From NCBI GenBank assembly GCA_946902985.2, contig OX336389.2, forward strand, positions 147,425,099 to 147,489,098: a stretch of DNA of 64,000 nt. Direction: 5' to 3'. This DNA comes from Meconema thalassinum (lineage: Eukaryota > Arthropoda > Insecta > Orthoptera > Tettigoniidae). Both the position numbers and the translations under genes were made by a program. A model generated the notes under the pieces. The model worked only from the letters and a program-made list of their open reading frames with translations. It was not told the origin of the DNA and ran no database searches. How positions within the stretch are numbered: the stretch's first letter is position 1; the number at the start of each line of letters is the position of its first letter. This document shows positions 24,005-36,747 of this stretch, one piece after another.

Positions 24005-25858
24005 ATTATTATTATTATTATTCGATTCGGCCATCTGTGGACCACGTTACTTCAACCACTTCCGTCCCTGAGCATTAGTGCTATCCCAGAATTCCCGCAT
24101 GAATTTTCTGTGAGCCTCCTTTCTTTCATCAGTTCACTCTTTCCCTGTTTTCAGCTTTAGCTTTTCTGAGAATCGCCGGTGTGTTCCAAGTTTTCTCTGA
24201 AGAGGAGTACGTTCCTGGATGTCTTCAAACGTGATCCCAACTTCTAGAATACCTCTTTCAATCTCGGTGATTCAAATTTCCTTCGTTTTATTGTTTATAA
24301 ACTGGGAAAAGGTACCGTTGGACAGTCTCTCAGAGTTTATGCGTTTTATGTGGCCATATAAATTAATCCTCCGTTTCCTTACGAAGTCTGTTGTCCTTTC
24401 CATACATAGGTAGAGTTCGTTGTTGTGCCACCTCCTGAAATCTCCATTTTCCCTGATTGGTCCCAGTATCTACTTAGAATTTTTCGTTCTTTAGTGTCTA
24501 CCTTTTCAGTCAAACCTTTCCTGTTCAAAGCAAGGCATTCTCCTGCGTACAGGACTTCTGGACGAATAACTGAACAATAATGTCTAAGGTTGGCATTGAG
24601 TGACACTGATCGTTTATTATAAACATTCCTTGTTGGTTGGAAAGCAAATTCCACCTTGTTGATCCTTGATGTGCATGCTTCTTTCTCAGAATTGTTTGGT
24701 GTTATCCACTCACCTAAGTACTTAAACGTCTCTGTCCGCTCGATTATTCCCTGCTCTACAATTAACTCCTTGGGGGTTAGCTTGATGTTAGTTATAAACT
24801 CCTTTCTCTGAAAGGAGATCTGGAGACCTGCTTTTCCTGCTTTGGTTTTAAGTTAGTTTTTTGTTGTTGTAGCAGTTTCTTGGGAATCAGAGAAGATCTC
24901 AAGATCATCTGCAAAAGCTAAGCAGTCAATTGTGAGATGCATTCTCTTGCAGCCTATTCTAAGTCCATTCCCGTCCGTTTCATTAAATATATCTTTGTGC
25001 CATTCTCGGATGACGTTCTCTAGTGCGCAGTTGAAGAGTAGACGCGATAGTCCATCTCCTTGCCTAACACCTGTCTTGATTTCGAAGGCGTCTGAAATCT
25101 CTCCCCTGAATTTCACTCAGGAGGTAGTTTTGGTCAAGGTCAGTTGAATGATTGTCCTCTTTTTGTTATCTAAGCCCATTTCCTTTAGAATTTGGAGGAG
25201 TGTATGTCGATCATTAGAATCGTAGGCCTTCTTGATATGGAAGAGTAGATTTAAGGTTATTGATCTGCTAGGCACATGAGCGACCTATTACTAAAGCCTC
25301 CTCGATATTATCCCAGTTGTGAATAAAATTGTTTTTCTGCTTGTGTTTGAAAGGCTTTTGAGAGAATTTTGTATGTTATCGAGCGGAGCAGGATGCCTCG
25401 GCAATTGTTTACAACAGCTTTATCACCTTTCTTATGAAGGAGATAAATTACGGCTGATGTCCAGTCACTTTGGAGTTTCTCGGTTTCCCAGATCTCTTAA
25501 ATGATCTGTGTTAGTTTGTCAATCGCCTCATCATCTGTGGATTTCCAGAGTTCGGAAATTATAGTGTGTTTGCCAGGTGCTTTGTTGTTCTTTAGAGACT
25601 GGATTATCTGCTTGATTTTATTTGTTGTGGGTGGAGAGGAGTCTGGTTTGTAGTGGGTGGTGTCTACAATTTTGAATTGTAAATTTGGTTCCTCACAGTT
25701 AAGAAGAGAGTCAATTTACTTTGCAACGATCTGACAGTTGTCCTTACCGCTGTAGGAGAGTTTACCATTGTCATCTCTGAAGTGTAGACTTGGAGAGCAG
25801 TATTTAGTGAGGTTACGTTTGAAGGTTTTATAGAAATCATTTATTATTTAATAAATCT
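24005..25858 (-). mobile_element. Non-LTR retrotransposon RT fragment, copy 1, minus
   Basis: Read right to left: NNKAPGKHTI near 25590, KKGDKAVVNNCRGI near 25410, GVRQGDGLS near 25070, the catalytic LAFADDLEIFS near 24910, and the thumb region, ending at the (AAT)n-like tail at 24005-24025. Several stops and a 42-base deletion near 25235 interrupt it. The endonuclease is missing. The order of motifs and the simple-repeat tail identify a LINE-type element; the clade is uncertain. Confidence 0.82.
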
Positions 25859-27329
25859 GAGGTAATATCGCTCTAAGCAGTCACTTAAAAGATATTTTCC
25901 AAGATCTTAGAACAGCATGAAACAAGACAATCAGACAATCAGATAGGAGAATACCAAGCTGGTTTCAGATCATCAAGGTCTTGTACTGAAAAAATAAAAA
26001 AAACCTTAAGACCATCCTCCAATACAGCAAGAAATGAGCCAGAAAGTGGGTAGTCAACTTTGTTGACTTCCAAAATGCATATGACCCTGTGGATAGAACA
26101 ATTCTCTTCAGAATCCTAGGAGAAATGGGACTTAACTTCAAAATCATAAGGTTGGTACAAGCCAACCTTTGCAATACTACTTCCTGAGTAAAGTTTCGAG
26201 GGCAGCTCTCTGAGACTTTCCCATTCAAAACAGGGGTGAGGCAAGGAGATGGTATATCTTGCATATTATTTAACTGTGTTCTGGAAAACATTGACGGGGA
26301 ATGGACCAGAAACCTACCAGTCGACACCGGATTAAGTATGGGTACCAAAGAAGAAAACCTAAGGATCACTTGCCTATCCTTCGCTGACGACCTGACCTTG
26401 CTGGCAAACGTCATGCAAGAGGCCACCACACCAGTCCAAACACTGTACTTAATTGCGGCGAAAACGGGTCTGTTGATCAACATTGGAAAGGCAGAGTTTA
26501 TTGCCAATATTCAAGACAGCCCTAAAACATGAAAGTCAGTGACACTAACCATATCAAGAGAGTGAAAGCAGTAAGTTACCTCGGAGAATGGATCTCAAAA
26601 GATCACAGTGAAATACTGGCCCTGCAACAAAGGTGATCAAACTAAACAGGACATACTAAGCTTGCAGAAAACTATACGCCTCGAAACATCTGTCGATGAA
26701 TGTCAAACTAAGACACTCTAATGCAGAAGTCAGACCATCAATCTTCTACGCAGCTGAGTGCATGTTTCTAACTAAGGGCCTTTGAGGTACAGGAAAGGAA
26801 ATTCTTGCGGAAAATAGTGGCACGAAGGATCTTTTCAGACGGAAGACGATGGTTCAAACCGAGTTTTGTACTCTACAATCACCAGGAAAACCTCACCGAT
26901 GCCATCAGTAGGAGACGCCTGGCTTTCTACAGCCACCTGTGCAGAATGGACCACCACAGACTGTCTTATAAGATCTTTAAGGTAGCCAAGAAGGGTAAAG
27001 CCACTGGATCCTTGTGTATCAATAAAATTGAGAAGGATCTTGCAGAACTTACTATATAGCAAGACACAATAAATGAAAGGAGTCGCTACCGTCAGTCAGT
27101 AGAAGCTAGCCTTTCCTCACATCCATTATAGAAGTTCACCACAACGCGTCTAAGAAATGCTCCGAGGAACGTAAGATAGAGCTCAGCAAGAACATGAAAG
27201 ATTACTGGTCCAAAAGAAAGGCTCAGAATTCAGCAAAAAAAGCAGCCGCAAAACAATCCACCAAAAACACCAGAGAGCAGACAACAGATAAAGCACAAGC
27301 ACCGTGTTTCATAGGTGGCCCAAACGACC

Positions 27330-27335
<6 letters not shown>
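25859..27335 (+). mobile_element. Non-LTR retrotransposon RT fragment, copy 1, plus
   Basis: A related LINE in the opposite direction, joined head to head with the previous one near 25859. Motifs: NFVDFQNAYD-like words near 26060 in a broken frame, MRQGDGISC at 26236, LSFADDLTLLA at about 26380, and the C-terminal helix-rich tail (DYWSKRKAQNSAKK) at 27194-27330. It ends ggcccaaacgaccgaa just before the (TA)n tract, matching the end of the minus-strand relative (gatggccgaatcgaat). Multiple frameshifts. Confidence 0.8.

Positions 27336-27375
<40 letters not shown>
27335..27375. repeat. (TA)n microsatellite
   Basis: A pure TA run of about 30 bases plus catatatata, directly at the 3' end of the LINE, so probably an expanded retrotransposon tail. 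Confidence 0.9.
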
Positions 27376-30300
27376 TTATTGTTGAATTTGTATTTATTAT
27401 AAATTCTTATTTATTGATTTTTACTATTTATAATTAATTTTATATTCATTATCTATTATAATTATTATAATTATTATTATCCAACGTATAGGTTCACATT
27501 ATAATGACACCTATGCGGGTAGCGGCATGTTTGGCTCACTCAAGGTCACGCCGTCGTTTCAACAAGAATATACCTGTCGAAAGTTAACACGCCAAGCTCT
27601 TGCAGGTGGCGGGTTTCACGTTACCGTTTCAATCAAGACCAAACCTGTTGCGTGACGTCAGAGGGTTGTGTTCATCCATATAACGTGGACTGATGAATTA
27701 TTTATTTATTATTATTATTAAATTTTATTTATTTATTTATTAGGTATTTAATATTTATTTACTTATTTAATATTATTCATTGATTATGGATTTTTTATTT
27801 TTTTCATTTTTTTATTATTATTGTTTGATTTTAGTATTAGTACTGTACCGTATATTTTCATAAGGTTTTGTCCAGATACTGTAGTGGAGACGGCGAGAGA
27901 CACGGAGCAGTTGAGCTCGAGAGCCAGGCCATGCTCTGCCACGCCATGATTTTGAGAAGTGTCATTCGGGTTGAGATCGGAAGTTACGAGCATTTCCGAG
28001 GGGATTGTCGTGCAGCTAGCCCGATCAATAAACCTATATGTGACGTCATGTCATATATCGATCAAGGCTACAGGATTGTTTTCACTGTTTTGAAGCGAAT
28101 CAGAGTTATTGAAGATCTTTCAAAGAATGTAGAACGCAGATTACCATAGCAGAAAGCTATTTTATATGAGGAATATATTATAACAAACGACATGAAGGAA
28201 TAACATCTATCATGATTACTCCGTGCGAGTTATTGACACATCGAGATATCGATGAAAGAAAGGAGTAGTGGGGGGTTGCTTGCTGTGGCGTTTGGCAGCC
28301 AGCAAAGCGACCTTACTTGTATTCTGATTGTCAAATGTGCAGTTACGCAACTTAGCCGGCGAGCTAGATCACAGGTGCCAAGCAGGCTGTGATTACTCCG
28401 TGTGGTGAAGGCTCGCGCTTATACTCGGGGAAGCCGAACACTCTTTTCAAAGTGCATTATCTACGTGTAAAATATTTTGTGTCCCGACAATCGGCCACGT
28501 ACCGTGTACAAATACATATTGAAGCTACTATTATATAATGGATCTGAGATACTTTCAGTACTGTTTTAAATGCATACTGCCATTTTGGTAAAGAAGAATT
28601 GTTTAGAAACGGGGCGCGGACTGACTTCATGTCTTTGTCCAGTGGCGTCCATATCAAGGCAGCCATTTCGAAACCCAGTGAGGTCTCCATCACAAGTAAC
28701 AGCAACGTGTATGATTGCGCTGATACATGATAACACCAGGACTTGTTAAGCTGTATATTATTCAGACATTAAAACACATATTCTCGTCTGAGATGTCAGC
28801 GGGGAGGTTTAACGTGTTAGTTATGACTTCCAGCCTGGCAGGCTAAATAATATGGGGTAGCTACGTGTGATAAGCCTAAGCGAAATGATTGCCATCCACA
28901 ACTGTATTTTCCTTAATGGAAAGGAGTCTGTTTTATCGACACTCCAGTGGTTGCTTGCTGATGTCTTCATAAGCTACGACATGCGGGACAGTGCAATTCC
29001 TCGGGCGGAATATAACTTTTCTGGTGCGAATGATGAAGGCTTGGACGGTCGCTCGACAACTGTTCGTGTGCGCCGCGTACCCGGATTCGATCCCCAGCTC
29101 CAAAGAAGAAGAAGAAGAGTGTATTATCAGGTGATACCGTGGAAGTTCATCAGATCTTTACATCCTTTTTATGACGCTTCAAGATGCAACAAAAGGTACT
29201 GGACCGGCATAGTCTTTACCGTAGCTTAGATGAGGCATTTGTTAGCAACTGCAATTGTCATTTTTTTGGTAGACTAAATGGACATGCTCGAGGTTAGGTT
29301 CGACGTTCCTGTCGAAACTGATTTGTTGCATTCCCGGGATTTTGTATTCGATTAACGAATTCATCCCTTGTGTGTTAATAGTTTTGAAATGTAATCAGTA
29401 GAATCAGTAATCTCCTTTATTTAGTAGTGTGTATTTTTTATTTGCCGTGAAGAGGAATCAGGGGAAGTTCTCCAGATTTTTGTATAAATATAGTATTAAT
29501 CGCGTTTGCTTCATCGTGTTTGGAACACTGCTTTCTTTGTGGCCAATACATATTTTTCATGTTCTACTGTTCTGTTAAGAACATCGTTTTCTCGCAGCGA
29601 CTTGAATCTTGGAAAGTTTATCTTGATCTTCGATGCATTTATAGTTTTAATCCATTGTTGGATTATTTTCAGGGAAAGCACTTTTGTGAGTACAGATTTA
29701 TTAGTGGTTTTACTTAATGATTGTCATTGGATTAACCTGAGGAGTTAACTTGCTTTCATGGTGTAAGTTTTATCCACTGATACTTCAAAGCCCACCGAAG
29801 TTGGATGCTATCCTGATTGAGGGAAAGATCAGTTTCACCTTCTATTAGGCATTGATTTGAGAATTACTTAACTTTGGATGTCATTTTGAGACATTTATCT
29901 CCCATGATATTAATGTAAATAATTGCATTTAATGCAATTGTGCGAATGAGATATAGGACAGCAGTGTTGAACACCATTTATAGCTTGATTAAATTATTCC
30001 AGGAAAGCTTGACTTTGAGTCAAGAGAATCAAACAGTATTATTGATATACATTATCGTGAGGCAAGATGGGATAATTTTGCTAGTGAAATGTTTTAGTTT
30101 CACGACTTTGAACAACGTGCTTGAGGTTAGTGTGTGGGTTAAGCATGTTTTGTAGGTCTTGGATTTGTATTGAGATTTATAGTAGTAACCTTGTTGTTTT
30201 GTCATTTGAATGCATATCTGGGATGATGCATATTTTTGAGATTTTAGGCTTGTTGAAGCAGTAGGCCAGTTTTAGATTGAGCCGGTTAGCGCTTTTAAGC

Positions 30301-31425
30301 CGGTAAGTGCCAATCTGTGTGTGACTTCGAGTAGTCAACACCCGTGTTTGGTGTTATGTTAATATAGATGAGTTTTTCTGGTATTTTCATGTCTGTTTGA
30401 GACATTGGCATCGTCATTCTGCTAGATCGAACCTACATGCTTTTCTCCACCTAATCAAGAGTAATGTTTGGATAATCTGTCTGTGTGACTTAAGGCATTT
30501 CCACAGCGAATAATAATTAAAACCTCTACAACTTGATAGAATTTTACTTGATAATTGAAACATGAACATAGTCTATAAATATACTACTTAGCTTAATCGC
30601 TTGGTAAAAATGATAACGCGATGTATTGAGTATTTCCTTCAATTACATATAACGATGTGGATTCTATGATCCAGATCAGCTGTTTAGGCTGAATTATTAG
30701 AGTGTCCGAAGACACACTTCTGTATATATTCTTATAAAAGTCATTGTATATAATCTTGATATTGCTACACCTTTGGAACATCGTTTAAGACGATACACGT
30801 GTAATTCTTTTATATGATAATTCTTTTTTATTCATCGTCTGATATATCGTTCAGTCTTCGTAATATATTTAGGAGATTGACTTATAATATTCTTGTATAA
30901 TGTTAGATATTATGTCTAGAATCACCCCAGCGGTTAGGTGAAGATTTTAATCCATTTTTGGATTTATTTAGGGTTTGCTTAATACAGTTTTTGATAGCTG
31001 TGGTATATTGATTTATTTTTTGACGACAGGGTATTTAATTTCTTTTCTAGTCTGTTACCTTGTTCTTTTGGAATAAATTTGTTTTTCCCAATCTTAAATT
31101 ATGGCGTGATATTTTAACGAAGAGGTTGAAGGTCGTTTTAAGATGGCCATCGCTTGAATTTTTTTTCAGGGTTTTCCACCCTTGAGATAGTTCTTTTTAG
31201 AGTAGTTTTTTCGTGTTCTCGAGCTAGTTTCTTTTTGATAAATTTTCTTCATTGAAGCAATGGTCATGCTTAAGACAGCCTGTTAGGATGACTAGTTCCC
31301 CATCCACTCCTCTACTTGGTGGTATGACCTGGGAGGGTTTTTCGCCGGGCATTTTCAGGTTCTACGATCCAGTGACCATCGAGGGATTTCACCAGGTATT
31401 GGTAAGTGTTTCGGGTACATAGTTA
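27376..31425. other. Gene-free stretch, possibly including an LTR
   Basis: No gene recognised. Low-complexity A/T runs occupy 27376-27480 and 27690-27850. At 29045-29125 a tRNA-like B box (GATTCGATCCC) precedes a GAA-rich tail, suggesting a small SINE remnant. A 5' LTR belonging to the gag-like pseudogene at 32185 may lie in the right-hand part, but no second LTR is available to define it. Confidence 0.4.
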
Positions 31426-31429
31426 TGTG

Positions 31430-31452
31430 GAGGCCAACGTTATGGGCTCGAA
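31430..31452 (+). other. Possible primer binding site of a Ty3/gypsy-type element
   Basis: tggaggccaacgttatgggc followed by tcgaataaac resembles, with several mismatches, the GGCGCCCAACGTGGGG type of primer site used by many Ty3/gypsy elements. Its position 730 bases before the gag-like start is reasonable. Weak evidence. Confidence 0.35.
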
Positions 31453-32184
31453 TAAACCTGGATTACCAGATTTATAGTCACAGTTGTAGGCCTAAAATAA
31501 AATTGGAACACCAAAGAATGGAGACCAATCTTATTATCTTGCTATACCGAGCGCGAATTGGGACATCGTGATCCGTTATGGTAGTGATGAAGGCAAATAG
31601 ATAGTGGTGAATCAATATTTTGGCACAAATTATTGAAATTCCTGTGGAATAAGAGCAATTACGATGTTACTCGAACTACTTGATTTTGGTAGTATTGCAA
31701 CCATTATCAGATTCTTGATTTAAATACACTGAAGTGGTGCCACACCTGTTATTTTTGTGATAAACGACTAGAAACTGTTCAATACGAGTTATTCACAGTA
31801 TTCTCCTTTGACACGTTCAGTCGAGTTAGACGCTTATTGTAACACACGTGTGAGTTGCACATAGGTTATCTGTCCTATTTTACTCCGGCTGATGATTTTT
31901 GCTGACATCATCTTTAAGTAAGGATGCTTCGTGTAAGTTTAATTTAGTTTTATGGTAGAATCAAGGACCATCTCTGATTTAAATTACGACGCATATTGGG
32001 GTTTAGGCAATCTCAGAAAGATACTGAACGATATGAATTTAATTTAAGTTTAAATATAAGTTAATGCAAGGCACTAAAAATACGCACTTTTATGGCAATT
32101 TGTGATTGAGTGCAAATGTTCTCACTATGCTTTCACATGTAGTGTTCCCATGTTTTCTAGTGACAAGTGCATTTGTGTTGAATT

Positions 32185-33960
32185 ATGGCTGATAACCAGG
32201 GAGTCACTGTTGCAGACTTTAAAAAAAGTTTGAGATGATAGAAGGCAAGCTACAGCATCTCAATAAAGACATTGAGAATATCAAATCTCAAACCAAGACT
32301 ACATTTGAAAATATATATGGAAATGCTACACGTAATAATGAAATTCTCAAGGATGCAGTAACTGAACGCATCCGGGGTGAATTAGATAACTTAAGGTCAT
32401 CCATGAGAGAAATTAAAGACAGTTCAAAAAAATTCAGGCTAATGTTTGTCATGTTAGGTCGAATCAACAATCCGTGGAAACAAGTATTTAAACTGACATC
32501 AGTAATGTTACAACTAGTCTTCAAACTGACATCAGCAATGTTAAAACTGTAATTAGCAATGTTACAACTAATCTTCAAACTGAAATTAGCGATGTTAAAA
32601 CTAGTCTTCAAACTGACATCAGCAATGTTAAAACAGAAATTAGCGATGTTAAAACTAGTCTTCAAACCGATATTGGCAATGTTAAAGTAGAAGTTTGGAA
32701 TGCCCAGGCTAATCTTAATAAAGAAATCACTAATGTCAAAACTAATCTCGATCTAGTACAGAAAAGTCAAAAAGAGATTGAAGAAACTGTTAAAGATGTT
32801 AGCACTAATGTTAGAATGATACAAGCACAGGTTAACGATCTGAAAACAGATATGGGTTTAGTAGAAACCACACAAAAGGAAATACAATCTCAGGTTAAGA
32901 ACTTTCAAAATGACGTCAATCAGATTGAGTCGAAACAAACCAAGATCCAATCCAAGTAAATAAGATCGAGTCAAGTCAAGCCTACACTGAAATAAAACTT
33001 AATGAAATGGAACAGTCAAATATCAATTTTCGTAGTGAAATCAAACGGGATTTCGAAAGGGGTAAAAAGGAAAGTAAGGACCTTATTGATGCACTACAGT
33101 CGCAATTTACTCACGACACCAGTCAAACGCAAAAGAGTTTGGAGCATTTGAAAGGTGAAATTAGCACGTTGCAGACTCAAGTGACTGATCATACTTAATT
33201 AATTAAGGCAGACATTGACATCGACCTCAAAGCTATTATTAATAAAAATCTTGCTCTTTTAAAACAAGAACTGAATAAGGTCAATGAGGATAGTTTTCAA
33301 AATGCTAAATCTAGTATAGAAAATAGTCTTGCCACTAATCTTTCCAATGCCACTAGGGAAATCATTGATGTAAGGACTGATTTAAACAAAAGAGTGGATT
33401 CTGTTCAAGAAAAGGAGATAGATAATTTTACAGGGTTAGAAACTCGAATTAAAGCCGTAGAACTTAAGATTGATCAGGGACAGATTGATTTAAACGAGAT
33501 AAGGGAAAAGAAAACTTCCGAGATCAATGAGCTAAGGAAAGGCCTCGAAAGCATTAATTTGGGAGGTAGTATCAACTTGGATACTCTTAAAGAACAATTG
33601 CGATTGCCAATAAATAGTGATTTTAGAGTCGTTGTAGATGAGCCAGTTAACCCAGTACAGGAACAAAAAGGAATCGACATTCAGGAATCTTTAAAGGCTC
33701 CAACGTCTGTTCAGTTTAGTCCGATGGAACGGTCGAATAGGGCTATACCTCGCACATCAGAACTCCAAACCCAAGCGGAAGAAGTTACTTCTTCAACTCC
33801 CAATGTTGGTGCAACTGGTTATGTCACAAGAACTTCAGATCGGGCATCTAGCATAACCATCATTAGGAACATTGAAGATAAACCACGAAAATTTAACAAT
33901 CTAGATGGAACCACTCCTTTAGAGTTTATTAGAGGAATCCAAGATTATTTTGTGGAATCA
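32185..33960 (+). pseudogene. Gag-like coiled-coil protein, truncated
   Basis: ATG at 32185 (MADNQGVTVADFKK), a frameshift within 40 bases, another near 32440, and stops near 32957 and 33197. The long middle part is heptad/hendecad coiled coil, with an 11-residue repeat (TDISNVKTSLQ) in several tandem copies at 32480-32690. The C-terminal part (33394 onward) has a Pro/Ser-rich linker and then RKFNNLDGTTPLEFIRGI, reminiscent of the start of the capsid region of Ty3/gypsy Gag. It is cut at about 33955-33975 by the decayed Polinton. No protease or RT of this element remains. The family assignment is inference. Confidence 0.5.
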
Positions 33961-35083
33961 CATGTTTGTGAAGAATAATGAGACAATAAGCCGTGATGTT
34001 TGGCGGGACATTGTCATGAGTTTCAAAATCTAGTCGGTTGCCAATATTGGATGTTTTAACAGACTCTTCTAAGTAGGAACAGTCAAAGACTAAAATGTGG
34101 CACCCTAGTATTAAATTCTTGGGGTGTCAACATTGGGCAATTCTCTTTTTGATAATATGACCATCTAAATTAAGAAAACAAGTCGTAGAGTGTGCCAAAC
34201 TTATTTTTTGAAAAATCCAAATCCAGTCCTTCATAGGGAAAAACAGCTCCGTTCAAGAAAATTCGTATATTTCTCAATTGTAGGTGATCTTTGGTTTGTT
34301 GATACTTGCGATTCGTTTGAAAACCCACTATAATGTAGAGAGGTCTCTCTGTATAGCGTGCCGTTTTCACAGACCAACTGTGTGTGTTGGTTGATGGCAA
34401 TAGTGGGTACACATGGAGCGCCCAGCTTCTAAATTCCATGGGTAGAGGCATATCTTCTCCAATAATCTTGAGCAGTTTTTAGCTATCCGGTACTTTCCAT
34501 AGAATCCGTTGTAGTTGAATTTTTGAACCTACAGGTGCATCATCGGCTCCCTTGAGTGCATTATTATCGCTCCTGTCTTAGACTAGATAAAGCACTCGCC
34601 TTGCGTTTACCACAGTACGTTGGGGATCTTCGGAAAATACTAAAATTAGTTTAAGATGTAAAAATCCGGTAAAGGTGCCATCCGTGGGAACCATCCAGTC
34701 ATTGGTCGAGTCAGGGCACCAACCCGCCATGCATTTTTAACCTTCTTCTGCACTATAAGAGGGGTATAGTTTCATGACACCAACATTTCGAGTGCTATCC
34801 ACCACATTATCATTAATCACATAGCGCACCTCAAAACCAGAAAGGCAAAACCATGGTTGGCTAACTTGGATGTTGTGGGTGTAGAGCCATCCGCTTTTGT
34901 GAGCTGACCTTCAATCTGAATGACACTTTCATGCGGTAGGGTGTAAATATCTTGGTTGATGATAAAAAATTGAATTTCGTCATTGTTATTTAATCCAGAT
35001 GTTAAAGCTTGATGCGGATCAATTCTTATCACCCCTTCTTGCTCCTCGATACGGTTCAGCACCTCTACGATAGAATTCATCAT
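33960..35083 (-). pseudogene. Polinton major capsid protein (double jelly roll)
   Basis: Start at 35083 (MMNSIVEVLNRIEEQEG). The N-terminal part has LNNNDEIQFFIINQDIYTL and HESVIQIEGQLTKADG, the C-terminal part TNTHSWSVKTARYTERPLY and LDLDFSKNKFGTLYD (34170-34451). The last strand words (NRLDFETHDN, NITAYCLIILH) are at about 33975-34040. These are features I know from Polinton/adintovirus hexon-like capsid proteins, which form the virion shell. Several frameshifts occur between about 34450 and 34820. The gene is close to full length but non-functional. Its end coincides with the junction to the gag-like pseudogene. Confidence 0.82.
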
Positions 35084-35206
35084 GTAGGTTTACGTGGTAA
35101 CCCAAATGCTGTATAATCTGCTTGTCCTTACGTGTTAACGTGTATTCACGAGGCAAACAACTAACACCATGGCTAGATGGTGTTGTTGCTTTATTCACCA
35201 ACTTCA

Positions 35207-35928
35207 TAGTGGCCTTGAACCAACTTGTATGTGACTGGTGTGCTGGAATCTAGTTGAATCAGTTGTTGATCTCTATTGACCAGTCTTAAAGTTATATTAC
35301 TAAAATGATCAACAACCGCAAAATTAAAAAGGCACCACTGGAGGGTTTTAACGAATAATATGGCCATTGGGCGATGTCACAATTAAATCGTAGAGCGAAA
35401 GAGATGGCTCCAGATTCATTTACACATTGCGAATTATATTACACGTCACCGACACGTGATGATCCTCAATCATTTTCACTTCATGGTCCGATTCAGGTTT
35501 TTGGTTGGGATCCAACACTCGTGGTAGAAACGCTAGTAAAGGTCCAATGGAATCAGGTTGTGATTTAATATCAATTTTAAACGAGGATTAAAAAAACTGC
35601 AACGATGAGTGATGGTATGGCCGACAAGTTCAAACTTGCGTGTTCCATCAAGAAATGACTTTAAACCATATTGCTTTACCAGCACCACGTAAATGTGTTC
35701 ATAAATATCATGTATGGTATATCCTCCAGGGTTGAGGGCTTGCTTCGAATCATCATAGTAGAACTTGCCGTTGACATTTTGACGTATGTTGTAAATTCTA
35801 TTGTACGTTTCAAGAGAAACTAACTCCGATACATATGGTCATTCACTCAATTCAATAGGAGGGTAGAAGTCTACGCTTACTTCAGGTCCACGTCCAAGCA
35901 GTGTAAACGTCTTACTCTCTGCTGGCAT
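35207..35928 (-). pseudogene. Polinton penton-like minor capsid protein
   Basis: Start at 35928 (MPAESKTFTLLGRGPEVSV). The N-terminal domain has DFYPPIELSE, a stop, then ETYNRIYNIRQNVNGKFYY and GGYTIHDIYEHIYV: the PPI-L and YN-I-NI words are characteristic of the minor capsid protein next to the hexon gene in arthropod Polintons. The C-terminus (NITLRLVNRDQQLIQLDSS) is seen at about 35220-35290. The middle (35330-35580) is frame-broken. It lies immediately upstream of the capsid gene on the same strand. Confidence 0.7.
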
Positions 35929-35944
35929 ACTGCTTACGTTATTT

Positions 35945-36240
35945 GCTTACACTGTGTCACATATAAGAAAATTAAATCCAAACGCCCACACTCTTGGGTG
36001 TTGAACATTTGCTGACGTTTCACATTATAGTATATCATTGAGCTGTTTCCAAATACATATTGTATAGTTCCATAGACGGAGGGAGATTGTCAAAGTACCA
36101 CGCCGTGGAACCCCCTTTGACATAGGCTACATAATGGGTTCCTGGTCCTCGGTGATCATCTAGATTAATAATGGCACATTCCTATTTTCATGGTTGTGAG
36201 GGTAATAGGTTACGCATAAACACGTATAGCTGTTGTTAAA
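35945..36240 (-). pseudogene. Polinton adenain-like cysteine protease, fragment
   Basis: Short words in two frames: YVFMRNLLPS near 36220, then after two stops AIINLDDHRGPGTHYVAY (36110-36170) with the catalytic-type His, WYFDNLPPS, then a frame change to NVKRQQMFNTQECGRLDLIF (about 35970-36030) with the catalytic-type Cys. This matches the His...Asp...Cys layout of the maturation protease of Polintons and adenoviruses. The N-terminal 30-40 residues are not visible and may be deleted. It sits between the penton-like and membrane/core peptide genes. Confidence 0.72.
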
Positions 36241-36290
36241 ATTTTATTTTTTATTTTTTATTTGGTGTTACGTAAATACCAAGCCCTTGT

Positions 36291-36666
36291 TTACAGTAGG
36301 GTGGTTTTAATTTGCGTTTCAAGCCCCATAGCAAAGGCTTCCATCGTTTCATTGAGTCGTTGATTTTCTTTCAATTGTTGCTTGCCCTGTTGTACGTGTT
36401 TTATCGTTTTGGCAACAGCGCTCGCACCACATAAAAGTGAACCCTGGGCTGCAAGGCCTGCAAATAAAGCTGGTAAAATTCCAGCTCCTTTTGGAACAGG
36501 AATGACTCGACAATGGTTTGACACTTGTCGTTTACTTTTTGGATTGACACGTCTCTGTGCTGATCGGAATACTTTCTTTATAATCAACACTATTTCTTTT
36601 AATTCGCAAGGGCTTGTCAACAAGTGCTTTAACGATTTGCGATAACCGGGTCATCTTTTTAGTCAT
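36291..36666 (-). pseudogene. Polinton small core/membrane protein (pX-like)
   Basis: Starts at about 36654-36666 (MTRLSQIVKALVDKPLRIK), then shifts frame near 36590. The rest contains a basic patch (RRVNPKSKRQ) and a glycine/alanine-rich hydrophobic segment (KGAGILPALFAGLAAQG) followed by a charged helix. A small basic protein with such a segment next to the protease is a usual Polinton/adintovirus gene, compared in the literature with adenovirus pX/pVI. The exact function is not established. Confidence 0.6.
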
Positions 36667-36747
36667 TTTCAACACGTATCTTTGTTTTACAATGAAGATC
36701 ATGAACAACCTTTCACAAGAAAGTTTGAGGAACAACTAATGAGCGGC

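Larger units (their letters stand above)
22481..26731 (+). repeat. Segmental duplication, copy 1
   Basis: Matches 59774-64000 in the same orientation throughout, with small indels (an extra zinc finger at about 22555-22640, a 42-base deletion near 25235, a 10-base insertion near 26692). It includes a C2H2 gene, its upstream region and two oppositely oriented non-LTR elements. The second copy runs off the window, so the full length is unknown. Confidence 0.9.

Noticed and set aside
29045..29125. Functional tRNA gene at gattcgatccc
   Set aside because: No complete cloverleaf; a B box plus GAA-rich tail fits a SINE fragment better.
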